From the NCBI RefSeq assembly GCF_900112485.1, contig NZ_FOMG01000001.1:248001-312000 (forward strand): a stretch of 64,000 nucleotides of DNA, read 5' to 3'. Position numbers and translations under genes: made by a program. The notes under the pieces were generated by a model that ran no database searches, had not been told where the DNA came from, and saw nothing but the letters and a program-made list of their open reading frames with translations. This DNA is from Clostridium uliginosum. Its GTDB lineage: Bacteria > Bacillota > Clostridia > Clostridiales > Clostridiaceae. Of the stretch, positions 46,859 through 55,819 are shown one piece after another (position 1 is the first letter of the stretch; the number at the start of each line of letters is the position of its first letter).

Positions 46859-46880
46859 GTTAAGTGTTTAAACATATAAA

Positions 46881-46909
46881 GGGTGAGCATTATTTAAAAT
46901 ACTCACCCT
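46881..46909 (-). terminator. Terminator of the two-component operon
   Basis: GGGTGAG..ATT/AAT..CTCACCC stem, 6 bp after the kinase stop, followed on the minus strand by TTTATATGTTT. Confidence 0.75.
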
Positions 46910-46915
46910 ATACAT

Positions 46916-49156
46916 TTAAGCCTTCTTTAATTTTACTGATACCTTAAATAAATCTCCATCAACATTAAGGTCAAATTTTCCGCCTTGTAATTCAACTAAA
47001 CTTTTAGCTATTGATAATCCAAGACCTGATCCTTCTGTTGTTCTTGAACTATCCCCTCTTTTAAATCTTTCTAATATTTCCTCTTCTGTAAAATTCAATT
47101 GATATTCTGATATATTTTTAAATATTATTTCTATATATCCATCAACTTCAAATACTTCAATATATACCCTAGAACCTTTCATAGAATACTTAAGTATATT
47201 AGATATTAAGTTTTGAAATACTCTAAAACTCTTTTTTCCATCAGCATATATAGTAAGCTTGCTTTCTGGTATATTCTTTATAAAATACAAATTAGCTTTT
47301 TCTATTTTATCCTCAAATTCACCTATAGTTTGCCTAATAAGCGCTACTGGATCTAATTTTTCCATATTTAATTCTAAAGTTCCTGATGATGCTTTTGAAG
47401 CTTCAAACAAATCTTCAATTAAAACCTTTAGTCTTAATGATCTTTCCTTAAGAATATCTAAGTATTTTTTCTTATCATCTTCAGAAATATTTTTCCTATC
47501 TAATAAGTCTATATAATTAATTATAGAAGTTAGTGGAGTTTTTAAATCATGTGATACATTAGTGATTAATTCTCCCTTCATCTTTTCACTCTTAACTGCC
47601 TTATCTACGGCTTTGTCTAATCCCTTTTCTATATTCACAATATTATTTGCTATATCTTTAAGAATTATTGCTCCTTTTACATCAATTTTATTATTATAAT
47701 TTCCTTTTAAGATATTATCTGTACCAATTTTTATTCTATTAATGTTCCTTGCAACTGAAAATAAATATATTATTATAAATGCTGTGCCTAAAATAGCTGG
47801 TATCAATGCAAAGATATTATAAGGCCACCACCAATCATATCCTATTGAATATCCTTCTATCAATATTAGAATCACATACACAATAAATCCTATTATTGAT
47901 ATTATTAATCTTGAAGAAGTTGATTTTATTAAAAAACTTTCTTTCATTAAATCTTTCGATTTATAAAGTATAGATTTTTTACAAAGATAATCTCTTATAT
48001 TTATTTCTTTATTTAATAAAAACAAACTCTTTATATCTGCTATTACTAAATATACTAAATATACTAAAATAATAACCATAAGAAATGTTGTCCAAAAATC
48101 TATACGAAAATAACATTTTCCGCAAAATAGATATCCTATCATATGTTTGAATTCATCAAAATATATTATGATTGCCAAAATAAATAAACATCTTATTTCA
48201 ATAAATAATTTTTTGTAACATCTTATTATAAAATTATCTTTTAATATTATATATAATTCCTTTTTACACTTTAATGTTAAAATAATAATTATAAAAATAT
48301 CTAATAAAGTTAAAACCGAAAAAATATATCCAATAAAACTATATTTGTTTTTTTCATTAATTTTATTACATATTTCATCACCACTTTTTAATGGATTCGA
48401 TATCCTAACAATAACTTGTTTATTATTATAAAGATTATATGTTTCATGAAGAGATTCTTTTAAACTATTTGAAACATTAATTTCTTCTGGAACTTTATGA
48501 TTAATTTCCAAAAACATCATATAATACTTATAATTACTTTTAGTGTCACTTATAATTTCATCTTTTGATTCACCTTTAATGTTTGTTATAGATTCTTCAT
48601 TATCATTTTTTTCTATATAATATTCAATATTTGGATTTTTTGCAAGATTTGCATATTTATCATCTAAATGATTTTGTATCTCCTTTATTCCATCTTCTCT
48701 ATATGCTTGATCTCCTTGTTTAAGCTTTTCTTCTAATTCATTTTTTCTATCTAATAATCCATTATAATATTCATTATGTTCTAGACTTATACGTTTTTCT
48801 TCATAGTCTTCCTGTGAATTATCATTTTCTCCAGAATCAAACATAAAACTTTTAATTTGATTAGTAACATCTTTCAAAATATTTTTATCAGTATTCTTTA
48901 AGTATGTTATTTGATTTTGTATAGCTTCCTCTTTTAAACTGCCATCTGATTGATTAATATAATAATTCATATCATTTGCTGAAAGACATACATCATTCAT
49001 AACATCTACTAAAAACTTTTCAGTATTGGTATCTCCTTGACATATAATGAAATTATATGATATCCCTATAAAAATAGGTAACATAACAATACATAAGAGT
49101 AAAATCAATAAATTAGGACGCTTAATTTTCTTATTATTTTTCAATTTTGTATCCAA
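46916..49156 (-). CDS. Sensor histidine kinase with large membrane region
   Basis: 746 aa. One helix near residues 15-37, then a long, mainly charged extracellular region (to about 275), then five or six further hydrophobic helices (VLTLLDIFIIIILTL, FLMVIILVYLVYLVI, ISIIGFIVYVILILI), an HAMP-like stretch, HisKA with the phospho-acceptor in NVSHDLKTPLTS, and HATPase_c (NLISNILKYS, GSGLGLSIAKSL). The signal is unknown. The first codon is TTG at 49156, 23 nt inside the response regulator gene, implying translational coupling; a TTG four codons later is possible. Confidence 0.9.
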   Translation of the reverse strand: MDTKLKNNKKIKRPNLLILLLCIVMLPIFIGISYNFIICQGDTNTEKFLVDVMNDVCLSANDMNYYINQSDGSLKEEAIQNQITYLKNTDKNILKDVTNQIKSFMFDSGENDNSQEDYEEKRISLEHNEYYNGLLDRKNELEEKLKQGDQAYREDGIKEIQNHLDDKYANLAKNPNIEYYIEKNDNEESITNIKGESKDEIISDTKSNYKYYMMFLEINHKVPEEINVSNSLKESLHETYNLYNNKQVIVRISNPLKSGDEICNKINEKNKYSFIGYIFSVLTLLDIFIIIILTLKCKKELYIILKDNFIIRCYKKLFIEIRCLFILAIIIYFDEFKHMIGYLFCGKCYFRIDFWTTFLMVIILVYLVYLVIADIKSLFLLNKEINIRDYLCKKSILYKSKDLMKESFLIKSTSSRLIISIIGFIVYVILILIEGYSIGYDWWWPYNIFALIPAILGTAFIIIYLFSVARNINRIKIGTDNILKGNYNNKIDVKGAIILKDIANNIVNIEKGLDKAVDKAVKSEKMKGELITNVSHDLKTPLTSIINYIDLLDRKNISEDDKKKYLDILKERSLRLKVLIEDLFEASKASSGTLELNMEKLDPVALIRQTIGEFEDKIEKANLYFIKNIPESKLTIYADGKKSFRVFQNLISNILKYSMKGSRVYIEVFEVDGYIEIIFKNISEYQLNFTEEEILERFKRGDSSRTTEGSGLGLSIAKSLVELQGGKFDLNVDGDLFKVSVKLKKA

Positions 49157-49826
49157 TTCCCCACACCACCTTTAAATATCTTGGTTCTTTAGGATTTATT
49201 TCTATCTTTTCTCTTATTCTTCTTATATGAACAGTAACTGTATCCACATTACTAAAAGCAGGTTCATTCCAAACTCTTTCATAAATTTCTTCAATCGAAA
49301 AAACTCTATTAGGATTATCCATAAGAAGAGTCAAAATCTTAAATTCCAATGGAGTTAATTTTACATTTTCACCATCTACAAATACCTCTTTACTCTCCTT
49401 ATTTAACTCTATTCCTCCTACTGTAATTACATTGCTATTTTCTTTTAGAGGAGAGAATCGAGTATATCTCCTTATTTGAGAATTAACTCTTGCTATTAGT
49501 TCTAATGGATTAAATGGCTTAGTTATATAATCATCTGCTCCTAAATTTAACCCTAATATCTTATCAGTATCTTCTGATTTGGCTGAAAGCATTATTATTG
49601 GAATTTGTTTTTCCTCTCTTATCTTAATAGTAGTTCTTGTTCCATTCATATTAGGCATCATTATATCCAGTATAACAAGGTGTATATCCTGCTCATCAAT
49701 AATTTTTAATGCTTGTATACCATCATAAGCTTTGAAAATTTTATACCCCTCATTAGCTAAATAGACTTCTATTGCTTCAGTTATTGTTTTATCATCATCA
49801 ACAACTAAAATATTGTAACCCTTCAT
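49134..49826 (-). CDS. OmpR/PhoB-family response regulator
   Basis: 230 aa. Receiver domain with the acidic pocket in VVDDDKT, the phospho-acceptor Asp in LVILDIMMPNMNG, and Lys in YITKPFNPLEL. A winged-helix DNA-binding domain follows (LTPLEFKILTLLMDNPNRVF, DTVTVHIRRIREKIE, YLKVVWGIGYKIEK). AGGAGG precedes the ATG at 49826; the ATG ten codons earlier has no site. It overlaps the kinase gene, forming a VanRS/PhoPR-like pair. Confidence 0.94.
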   Translation of the reverse strand: MKGYNILVVDDDKTITEAIEVYLANEGYKIFKAYDGIQALKIIDEQDIHLVILDIMMPNMNGTRTTIKIREEKQIPIIMLSAKSEDTDKILGLNLGADDYITKPFNPLELIARVNSQIRRYTRFSPLKENSNVITVGGIELNKESKEVFVDGENVKLTPLEFKILTLLMDNPNRVFSIEEIYERVWNEPAFSNVDTVTVHIRRIREKIEINPKEPRYLKVVWGIGYKIEK

Positions 49827-49902
49827 TTGATCCTCCTTAAATAATTTAAATTTCATGTTAATTTTACCATATTTTATTGGTTGATAGAAAATGTAATCCC
49901 TT

Positions 49903-49961
49903 TAGACATATAAAAGAAAATAAACTAGTATACTGATTTGTTACTTTTTTAAATATGCCTT
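49903..49961. repeat. Family B MITE-like repeat (B10)
   Basis: TAGACATATAAAAGAAAATAAAC against TTTGTTACTTTTTTAAATATGCC, with CTAGTATACTG at the centre. It lies upstream of the response regulator gene. Confidence 0.65.
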
Positions 49962-50025
49962 ATTCTTATACTAAAATACAAATCTTACAAAACTATCCTC
50001 TAAATTCTTAAGAATTTCGAAAGAA

Positions 50026-50069
50026 AAAACTTACTTAAAATTATTTAGATATAATTTTAAGTAAGTTTT
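50026..50069 (-). terminator. Strong rho-independent terminator
   Basis: AAAACTTACTTAAAATTAT pairs with ATAATTTTAAGTAAGTTTT, followed by TTTTTCTTTC on the minus strand. It probably ends the CCA-adding enzyme transcript. Confidence 0.8.
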
Positions 50070-50109
50070 AATACTTTTTATGAAATTTATCATAAATTAT
50101 ATACCTAAG

Positions 50110-50161
50110 ACCATTAAAAAATAACAGATAGTATATTGGAACTATCTGTTATTTCATATGA
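50110..50161. repeat. Family B-like hairpin (B11)
   Basis: AAATAACAGATAGT pairs with ACTATCTGTTATTT, then CATATGAC. It has the family B form (AATAAC..GTTATT arms) but reduced outer ends. Confidence 0.5.
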
Positions 50162-50213
50162 CTACTTTTACACCAAAACTTAATACGAATTTTAAGAATC
50201 ACTTGATAAATTT

Positions 50214-51548
50214 TCAGGACATCAACTTGTTTTTTGCAATTTTTAATAATATCTCTTTATTATTTAAATTTGGAGTTTCTATAACTAAATCTAATAAATA
50301 ATTTAATATTTGCCCTATCTCTTTTCCTTTATTAAAGCCTATGTTTATTAAATCTTGCCCGTTAATTTCCAAATCTTTTAAATTAACGCACTCACTTTGT
50401 TCTATTATATCATTTAACTTGTTTTCTACATTAACTAGATTTAATATCCTATCTTTTTCATATATAGGATTTTGAGCTAATACATCTGCTCTTTGTACTT
50501 TTATTAAATCTCTTAATAAATCTTCCCCTATTTTGTTTAACATCCTCTTTACTGATAATTTAGTTTTTAAAGTACTATCATGATACTTTATTAAAGTAGT
50601 AACCTTATTTATTGTATCATTATCATATTTTAAATCTTTTAAAGCTTTTTCTGCCATTAGTACTGATTCTTTAGCATGACCATAAAAGTGAGAAATATTA
50701 TTTTCATCACTAGTTTTTGTTTTTAATTTTCCTAAATCATGCAATAACATGGTTAATTTTAAGTATAATTTGTTTTCTATTAATTTTGTAGATAACAGTG
50801 TATGTTCATATAAGTTATAGATATGATATGGATTATTCTGTTCAAAATCATAAGTCTTATTAATATAAGGTATAATGTACTCTAATAAGCCCGTTTCTTT
50901 TAAGACTTCAATACTTTTGGTATTGCTTACTAACATCTTATTAAATTCTTCTCTAATTCTTTCTTTTGATATATTTTTAATATTATCTTTTAAAGTTCTT
51001 ATAGAAAGTAGTGTATCATTTGAAATATCAAAATCTAATTGAGCTGAAAACCTAATAGCTCTTAACATTCTTAATGCATCTTCACAAAATCTTTTTTTAG
51101 GCTCTCCAACTGTTTTTATTATTTTACTCTTTAAATCTTCTACTCCATTAAAATAATCCACCAATCCATCTTGTTCGTTATAGGCCATTGCATTAATTGA
51201 AAAATCCCGTCTAGCCAAGTCTTCTTTTAAATTAGATACAAATTCAACTTGCTTTGGATGCCTATTGTCTTCATATTCTCCATCATTCCTATAAGTTGTA
51301 ACCTCATATCCTTCTTTACCTATCATAACTGTAACTGTTCCATGTTTAATTCCAGTTAAGATTACTTTTTTAAATAATTCTATAACTTCATCTGGTTTAG
51401 CCTTAGTGGTTATATCCCAATCCTTAGGGGATTTTCCTAAAACACTATCTCTAACACAACCGCCAACTATATAAGCTTCATATCCATTATTTATTAAAGT
51501 ATCAAGTACAAGCTTAACATCTTTAGGTATATTAATTTTAAAATTCAT
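50214..51548 (-). CDS. cca: CCA tRNA nucleotidyltransferase
   Basis: 444 aa, class II. The nucleotidyltransferase head has YIVGGCVRDSVLGKSPKDWDI with the metal-binding DxD, then RRDFSINAMAYN and the template motif near EDALRMLRAIRFSAQ. It adds or repairs the 3' CCA of tRNA. A C-terminal HD domain is present (LTMLLHDLGKLKT). AAGGGG precedes the ATG. In clostridia the length is typical for single CCA enzymes. Confidence 0.94.
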   Translation of the reverse strand: MNFKINIPKDVKLVLDTLINNGYEAYIVGGCVRDSVLGKSPKDWDITTKAKPDEVIELFKKVILTGIKHGTVTVMIGKEGYEVTTYRNDGEYEDNRHPKQVEFVSNLKEDLARRDFSINAMAYNEQDGLVDYFNGVEDLKSKIIKTVGEPKKRFCEDALRMLRAIRFSAQLDFDISNDTLLSIRTLKDNIKNISKERIREEFNKMLVSNTKSIEVLKETGLLEYIIPYINKTYDFEQNNPYHIYNLYEHTLLSTKLIENKLYLKLTMLLHDLGKLKTKTSDENNISHFYGHAKESVLMAEKALKDLKYDNDTINKVTTLIKYHDSTLKTKLSVKRMLNKIGEDLLRDLIKVQRADVLAQNPIYEKDRILNLVNVENKLNDIIEQSECVNLKDLEINGQDLINIGFNKGKEIGQILNYLLDLVIETPNLNNKEILLKIAKNKLMS

Positions 51549-51674
51549 TTATATTATCCCCTTCATAAATTTTAATCATATTCATCAGATTTAAATTTAT
51601 ATTTATTTTCGAGAATTTACTTAAATCATTCACTTAATTTAAAATAACATTTCTTATCTAATTATAAATTATGT

Positions 51675-51697
51675 TCTGTTTTAAAACCGCGTTAATA
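51675..51697. repeat. Family A half-copy
   Basis: TCTGTTTTAAAACCGCGTTA then ATA: a solo family A end between cca and the RpiR gene. Confidence 0.45.
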
Positions 51698-51720
51698 AAA
51701 CCTAAATTATAAATATTAAA

Positions 51721-51765
51721 AAAGTCTCAAAGAAAATTATATAAACATTCTCTTTAAGACTCTTT
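51721..51765 (-). terminator. Terminator of the RpiR-type gene
   Basis: AAAGTCTCAAAGA pairs with TCTTTAAGACTCTTT; T6 follows on the minus strand. Confidence 0.75.
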
Positions 51766-51798
51766 ACTATTTATATTAAATAAATACTTTCGGCATAA

Positions 51799-52695
51799 TC
51801 AATCATCTGCTACATTTCTATTATTATAAGAATATACATTGTATCCCTTCCATATTTGTTCTAGATTTCCAAATATATTTGAAATACTTTCTTTTTCTCT
51901 CATTCCAACCGCAATAATTAATGCATTTATTACAGATAAAGGTGCTACTAGAGAATCTACAAATGATGCCATATTGCTTTGAGCTATCAACGCATAATCA
52001 GATTTAGATGCTAAAGGTGAAAGTAAACTATCTGTTATTGCAACAACCTTTGCTTTTCTCTCTTGAGCAAAATCTAATACATCAATAGTTTTAGCTGCAT
52101 ATCTTGGAAAGCCTATTCCAATCACTAAGTCATTTTCTCCTATATTTATCATCTGTTCAAAAATATCTGAAATACCATAACTTACAGTTCTTACATTCTG
52201 TAAAATTATATTTAAATAAAATCCTAAAAATTCGGCTAAAGCAGTTGAGCTTCTAAGTCCTATTATGTATATTCTTTCTGCTTCAAATATACTTTTAACA
52301 ACATCCTCAAATACATTGTGATTTATTTTTTCCAAAGTAGCTCTTATATTTTCCATATCTGCTTTAAGTACACCTTTTAAAGCATCACCATCAGTAAAAT
52401 AATCATTTTGAAGTTCTAATCTTTGAACAGTTGTTAATTTATTTTTTATAAGTTCTTGAAGTGCTTTTTGAAGTTTTGGATATCCTGAAAACCCTAATTC
52501 ATTTGCAAATCTTACAACTGTTGACTCAGATACTCCAACTGACACTCCAAGCTTTGCTGCTGTCATAAAAGCTGCTTTATCATAATTTTTTAATATATAT
52601 TCAGCTATTAACTTTTGACCTTTACTCAATCTAGTAAATTTAACTTGAATTAATCTCATAAGGTCTTTACTATTTTCATTATTTATATCATCCAT
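51799..52695 (-). CDS. MurR/RpiR-family transcriptional regulator
   Basis: 298 aa. N-terminal RpiR helix-turn-helix (LSKGQKLIAEYILKNYDKAA, SESTVVRFANELGFSGYPKL), then a C-terminal SIS sugar-phosphate-binding domain (YIIGLRSSTALAEFLGFYL, LVIGIGFPRYAAKTIDVLDF, VVAITDSLLSPLASKSDYAL). Such proteins sense phospho-sugars such as N-acetylmuramic acid-6-phosphate. No sugar genes adjoin it, so its regulon lies elsewhere. Single gene with terminator. Confidence 0.9.
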   Translation of the reverse strand: MDDINNENSKDLMRLIQVKFTRLSKGQKLIAEYILKNYDKAAFMTAAKLGVSVGVSESTVVRFANELGFSGYPKLQKALQELIKNKLTTVQRLELQNDYFTDGDALKGVLKADMENIRATLEKINHNVFEDVVKSIFEAERIYIIGLRSSTALAEFLGFYLNIILQNVRTVSYGISDIFEQMINIGENDLVIGIGFPRYAAKTIDVLDFAQERKAKVVAITDSLLSPLASKSDYALIAQSNMASFVDSLVAPLSVINALIIAVGMREKESISNIFGNLEQIWKGYNVYSYNNRNVADD

Positions 52696-52850
52696 GTTTT
52701 ATCACCCTATCGTTCCATATTGAATTATTCCCATATAGATTCTATCATCTTATCATAATATATTCAACAAATAAGTGGGACTTTTAGAAATAAAAAAGCT
52801 AATTTTGCAAGATGATTTTTTTTTACATTCATTTGCTAACTCATATTTGT

Positions 52851-53561
52851 TTATAATCTATTTATATAATTAAGCTCTTCTGAATTTAATTCTCTCCATT
52901 CTCCCTTTTTTAAATACTTTAGTTTTATATCTCCAATAGAAATTCTGTTTAAACCTACTACTTCATATCCTATTGCAGCAAACATCTTTCTTATTTGTCT
53001 ATTCTTACCTTCATGAATTGAAACTTCTACTGTAGACATGCCTCTATCATAACTTAAAACCTTAATATCTGCTGGAGCTGTTTTATATCCACCAATATCT
53101 ATTCCAGTATTAAATAATTTAATATCTTTCTCTAATACTTCTCCTTTAACTAAAGCTACATACTTCTTTATAAGTTCTTCCCTTGGGTGAATTATCTTAT
53201 TATATATATCCCCATCATTAGTTAATATTATCAATCCTGAACTATCATAGTCCAGTCTTCCTATAGGATATATTCTCTCTTTAACATTAACTATATCTAA
53301 AATTGTCTTTCTTCCTTTTTCATCTTTAACTGAGGTTATATATCCTTCTGGCTTATTCAGCATAATATATACTTTGTTTTCTTCCTTAGTTATTATCTCC
53401 CCTTTATATTCAACTTTATCTTTTAAAGGATCTACTTTTATTCCAAGTTCACTTACTAAACTTCCATTAACCTTAACTTCTCCGCCTAGTATTATTTCTT
53501 CACATTTTCTTCTTGAAGCTACTCCGCAGCTTGCCATGTATTTTTGTAATCTTTCTTCCAT
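52851..53561 (-). CDS. Pseudouridine synthase, RsuA/RluB/RluF family
   Basis: 236 aa. S4 RNA-binding domain at residues 1-60 (MEERLQKYMASCGVASRRKC), then the catalytic domain with Asp in PIGRLDYDSSGLIILTND and the closing motif EGKNRQIRKMFAAIGYEV. It modifies a uridine in rRNA. Length is close to RluB/RsuA of Firmicutes. The ATG at 53561 follows GGAGTG; the longer frame has no site. The exact target uridine cannot be told from sequence. Confidence 0.9.
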   Translation of the reverse strand: MEERLQKYMASCGVASRRKCEEIILGGEVKVNGSLVSELGIKVDPLKDKVEYKGEIITKEENKVYIMLNKPEGYITSVKDEKGRKTILDIVNVKERIYPIGRLDYDSSGLIILTNDGDIYNKIIHPREELIKKYVALVKGEVLEKDIKLFNTGIDIGGYKTAPADIKVLSYDRGMSTVEVSIHEGKNRQIRKMFAAIGYEVVGLNRISIGDIKLKYLKKGEWRELNSEELNYINRL

Positions 53562-53626
53562 AAATTTAATCACTCCATAAATTTTCTTATTCTTGACCAT
53601 ATATTTTATCATAATTATTTTTTAGG

Positions 53627-53682
53627 TTATGTTTTAAAATAGTGTTTATATTACAATATCAACATTTCCTTAAAACATAGCC
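53627..53682. repeat. Family A minimal copy (A6)
   Basis: Only the terminal inverted repeats remain: GGTTATGTTTTAAAATAGTG then TTTATATTA, against AATATCAACATTTCC and TTAAAACATAGCC. The 56-bp form shows that the ends alone can persist or move. Confidence 0.65.
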
Positions 53683-53759
53683 CTTTTTTAAGATGCCTTG
53701 ACTATATCTATTGTATTAATAAATATACCATAGTTTTAATAATAGTGGATATTAAATTA

Positions 53760-54050
53760 GGCTATGTTTTAAAATAATGTTGATATTTTAATATAAAGGC
53801 GAACTGGCATTGAAATTTGCTTTATAGAACTCTTAAGTGAAAATCAAAATTTTATATTTTGTTTTTGAACTTACTCAGCGAATGTACATGAGTCGAGTTT
53901 CCTTGAATATTTGTACTATTAATTGCTTGTCACAATCTTTGATTGGGAGCATGCATTAATAGGACTAATATTTATTTTAGAGTTCTTAAAGTGAATTCCT
54001 CTGTCCATGAGCTTTATATTATAATATCAACATTCACTTAAAACAGAGCC
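53760..54050. repeat. Family A MITE-like repeat, long form (A7)
   Basis: GGCTATGTTTTAAAATAATG/TTGATATTTTAATATAAAG against CTTTATATTATAATATCAAC/ATTCACTTAAAACAGAGCC. Same interior as A2 (GAACTGGCATTGAAATTTGC, TTGCTTGTCACAATC, GAGCATGCATTAATAGGAC) plus a 70-bp insertion with ACTTACTCAGCGAATGTACA as in A1 and B4. Confidence 0.8.
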
Positions 54051-54087
54051 TTAAATTAAAATTTTAACAGCATTAAAGTATAAACAG

Positions 54088-54245
54088 AGTTCTCTGTTTC
54101 AGATTGGATTTTGACTACATCTGAAGCTTAGAACTCGTTATATATGGGCATAGTAACTCTTATCTTCATCTTTTAGGACATTTAGTGTTAGAGTCAGTAG
54201 CTATCGGAGAAATATAAGCTTTGTATTTTGAGACATATTCTTATA
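54088..54245. ncRNA. Candidate structured RNA or repeat
   Basis: A gene-free stretch with nested complementary arms: GAGTTCT (54088-54094) with AGAACTC (54130-54136) and inside them TTCAGAT (54098-54104) with ATCTGAA (54119-54125). ATAG..CTAT and ATAAG..CTTAT pairs follow downstream to about 54245. The sequence is more GC-mixed than its surroundings, and looks like a folded RNA or a third repeat family. No known class was recognised; strand unknown. Confidence 0.3.
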
Positions 54246-54249
54246 AAAG

Positions 54250-54311
54250 GAATAGAGGCATAAAAATGCCCCTATTCTTCACAACAAAGTAACTTTGCAG
54301 TTATATGCCTC
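54250..54311 (-). terminator. Terminator with two alternative hairpins
   Basis: GAATAG.GGCAT/ATGCC.CTATTC (54250-54277) is a compact stem followed on the minus strand by CCTTTTAT. GAGGCATA can instead pair with TATGCCTC at 54304-54311. It lies downstream of the Gly/Cys-rich gene. Confidence 0.6.
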
Positions 54312-54340
54312 TATCATTCTATTTCTTCTTAACTTAGTTT

Positions 54341-54610
54341 TTACCAGAAACCTCCGCATCCGCCACCAAAGCCTCTGCCACATCCACCGAAGCCGAAAAG
54401 AAGTAATATCCAGATCCAGCTAAAGCCTCCGCATCCGCCACCAAAGCCTCCGCCGCCAAAACCTCCGCATCCGCCACCAAAGCCTCCGCATCCGCCATTA
54501 TTACAGCAAGGATTACAGCAAGGGTTACAGCAGCTGTTATTATTACAGCATCTATTACTGCATCTATTACAGCAGTCGCATTTACAACATTCACAACAAT
54601 GTCTTGACAT
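54341..54610 (-). CDS. Cys/Gly-rich small protein, probable spore-associated protein
   Basis: 89 aa. The N-terminal third is Cys-rich with Cys-Cys pairs (RHCCECCKCDCCNRC, CCNPCCNPCC). Glycine-rich repeats follow (GGCGGFGGGCGGFGGG) and one short hydrophobic segment (FSWIWILLLFGFGG) sits in the middle of the second half. The layout recalls small YjcZ-like sporulation proteins and spore-coat proteins. The ATG at 54610 has AGGAG upstream. The local DNA is far more GC-rich and repetitive than its neighbours (15-bp units), so its length may vary. Confidence 0.7.
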   Translation of the reverse strand: MSRHCCECCKCDCCNRCSNRCCNNNSCCNPCCNPCCNNGGCGGFGGGCGGFGGGGFGGGCGGFSWIWILLLFGFGGCGRGFGGGCGGFW

Positions 54611-54709
54611 GTTTACCAACTCCTATTCTTAAGTTTAATATATATTATTCATAAATCACTTTTTGTGTTCTTTAGTTTATAAATAAAACTAAACTTAGTC
54701 TTAGGAGTT

Positions 54710-54773
54710 TTTTAAATAATTACTAGTCAATATGCGATGTGTATTGGACTGTTACTTTTTTTCATATGCTTAA
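54710..54773. repeat. Family B-like repeat (B12)
   Basis: TTTTTTAAATAATTACTAG on the left against GTTACTTTTTTTCATATGC on the right, around CAATATGCGATGTGTATTGG. The right end supplies the TAA stop of the ABC permease gene (54770-54772). Confidence 0.65.
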
Positions 54774-55819
54774 GTTATTTTTTTTATTATTCTTTTTATT
54801 ATTTTATATGATATTATACTCGCAATAGTTATAAAACTTATATCTGATAATAAAAGTATAGATATATCTTTTAAAGGTAAAGAAGCATTAAATCTATTTG
54901 AATTATATAAAATATGATTTTGAAAATCTGATAATACTATTAAATCTGCAAACATACTTATAATAATGGCTGAATATATACTTATTACATTTTGACTCCA
55001 TTTAGATGAGAAAAGTCTATTGTTTGTTTCAAATCCACATTTTCTTTGCAATATTCTTAATACAATTAACATTATTGCTATTATAACTAAAAGTATTATA
55101 CAATATATAAAGAAATTTTTTAAACGTACATTAATTCTACTATAATCTTCATTAAAAATAAGGAATTTATTTTTTATATAATTTATATTATTTATATATT
55201 TATCTACATCAAGTACATTCCGAAATACTCTAAAAATCCAATCTATCTTGTGCAATATTAATAAAAATGAAAAAAACATGAATCCCATAGATAAAGCAAT
55301 TACTGATGCATTTGAAAATAAAGAGTCCACTATAAGTATAAACAGTATGCCAATTATACCTAAAAGAAATATCTTTATGCTTTCGATTAAAATAATAGTT
55401 GAATATCCATTAATTATTGTAAAAGATTCACTATGCCTTATATAAAAAGTAATAGCTATATAAATATAAGTAATTATAAATAGTACTAAGGTAATTAAAA
55501 AACATATTAGTTCATTGCTTCTAATTTGCTTTTTTGTATAAGGTCCACTAAGTAAAAACATATTCATATTTCTTTTATTTACACCCAATACTATAAAATA
55601 TATGCTTAAAAAAATAACTCCAAGGATTACATAGCTAGGTAAATATGCTCCTCTAAACCCATCTCCATCCAATAATGATATATCCCCCATAGTCTGATAA
55701 TATTGATCGTTCAAAATTTCATTTGCAATAAATCCCCAAATCATAATTCCTATTAATATTGGGACCTTTGCTGTATTAAACCATTGATACATTAATGCTT
55801 TATTTAAATATCTCTTCAT
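54770..55819 (-). CDS. ABC transporter permease of the YtrB-type system
   Basis: 349 aa, with about six to seven hydrophobic segments (VPILIGIMIWGFIANEIL, VILGVIFLSIYFIVLGV, FFIYCIILLVIIAIMLIVL). The loop NMNMFLLSGPYTKKQIRSNE is typical of ABC-2 type exporter permeases next to YtrB-like ATPases. The ATG at 55819 follows AGGAGGAGA and overlaps the ATPase gene by 20 nt. The substrate is unknown; Ytr-type systems respond to cell-wall antibiotics. The stop codon comes from repeat B12, so the C-terminus may have been changed. Confidence 0.8.
   Translation of the reverse strand: MKRYLNKALMYQWFNTAKVPILIGIMIWGFIANEILNDQYYQTMGDISLLDGDGFRGAYLPSYVILGVIFLSIYFIVLGVNKRNMNMFLLSGPYTKKQIRSNELICFLITLVLFIITYIYIAITFYIRHSESFTIINGYSTIILIESIKIFLLGIIGILFILIVDSLFSNASVIALSMGFMFFSFLLILHKIDWIFRVFRNVLDVDKYINNINYIKNKFLIFNEDYSRINVRLKNFFIYCIILLVIIAIMLIVLRILQRKCGFETNNRLFSSKWSQNVISIYSAIIISMFADLIVLSDFQNHILYNSNRFNASLPLKDISILLLSDISFITIASIISYKIIKRIIKKIT

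Noticed and set aside
54334-54594. 86-codon Ala/Val/Asp-rich frame overlapping the Gly/Cys-rich gene
   Set aside because: It arises from the same 15-bp repeats read one base off; only the Gly/Cys frame has AGGAG before its ATG and a known-looking composition.
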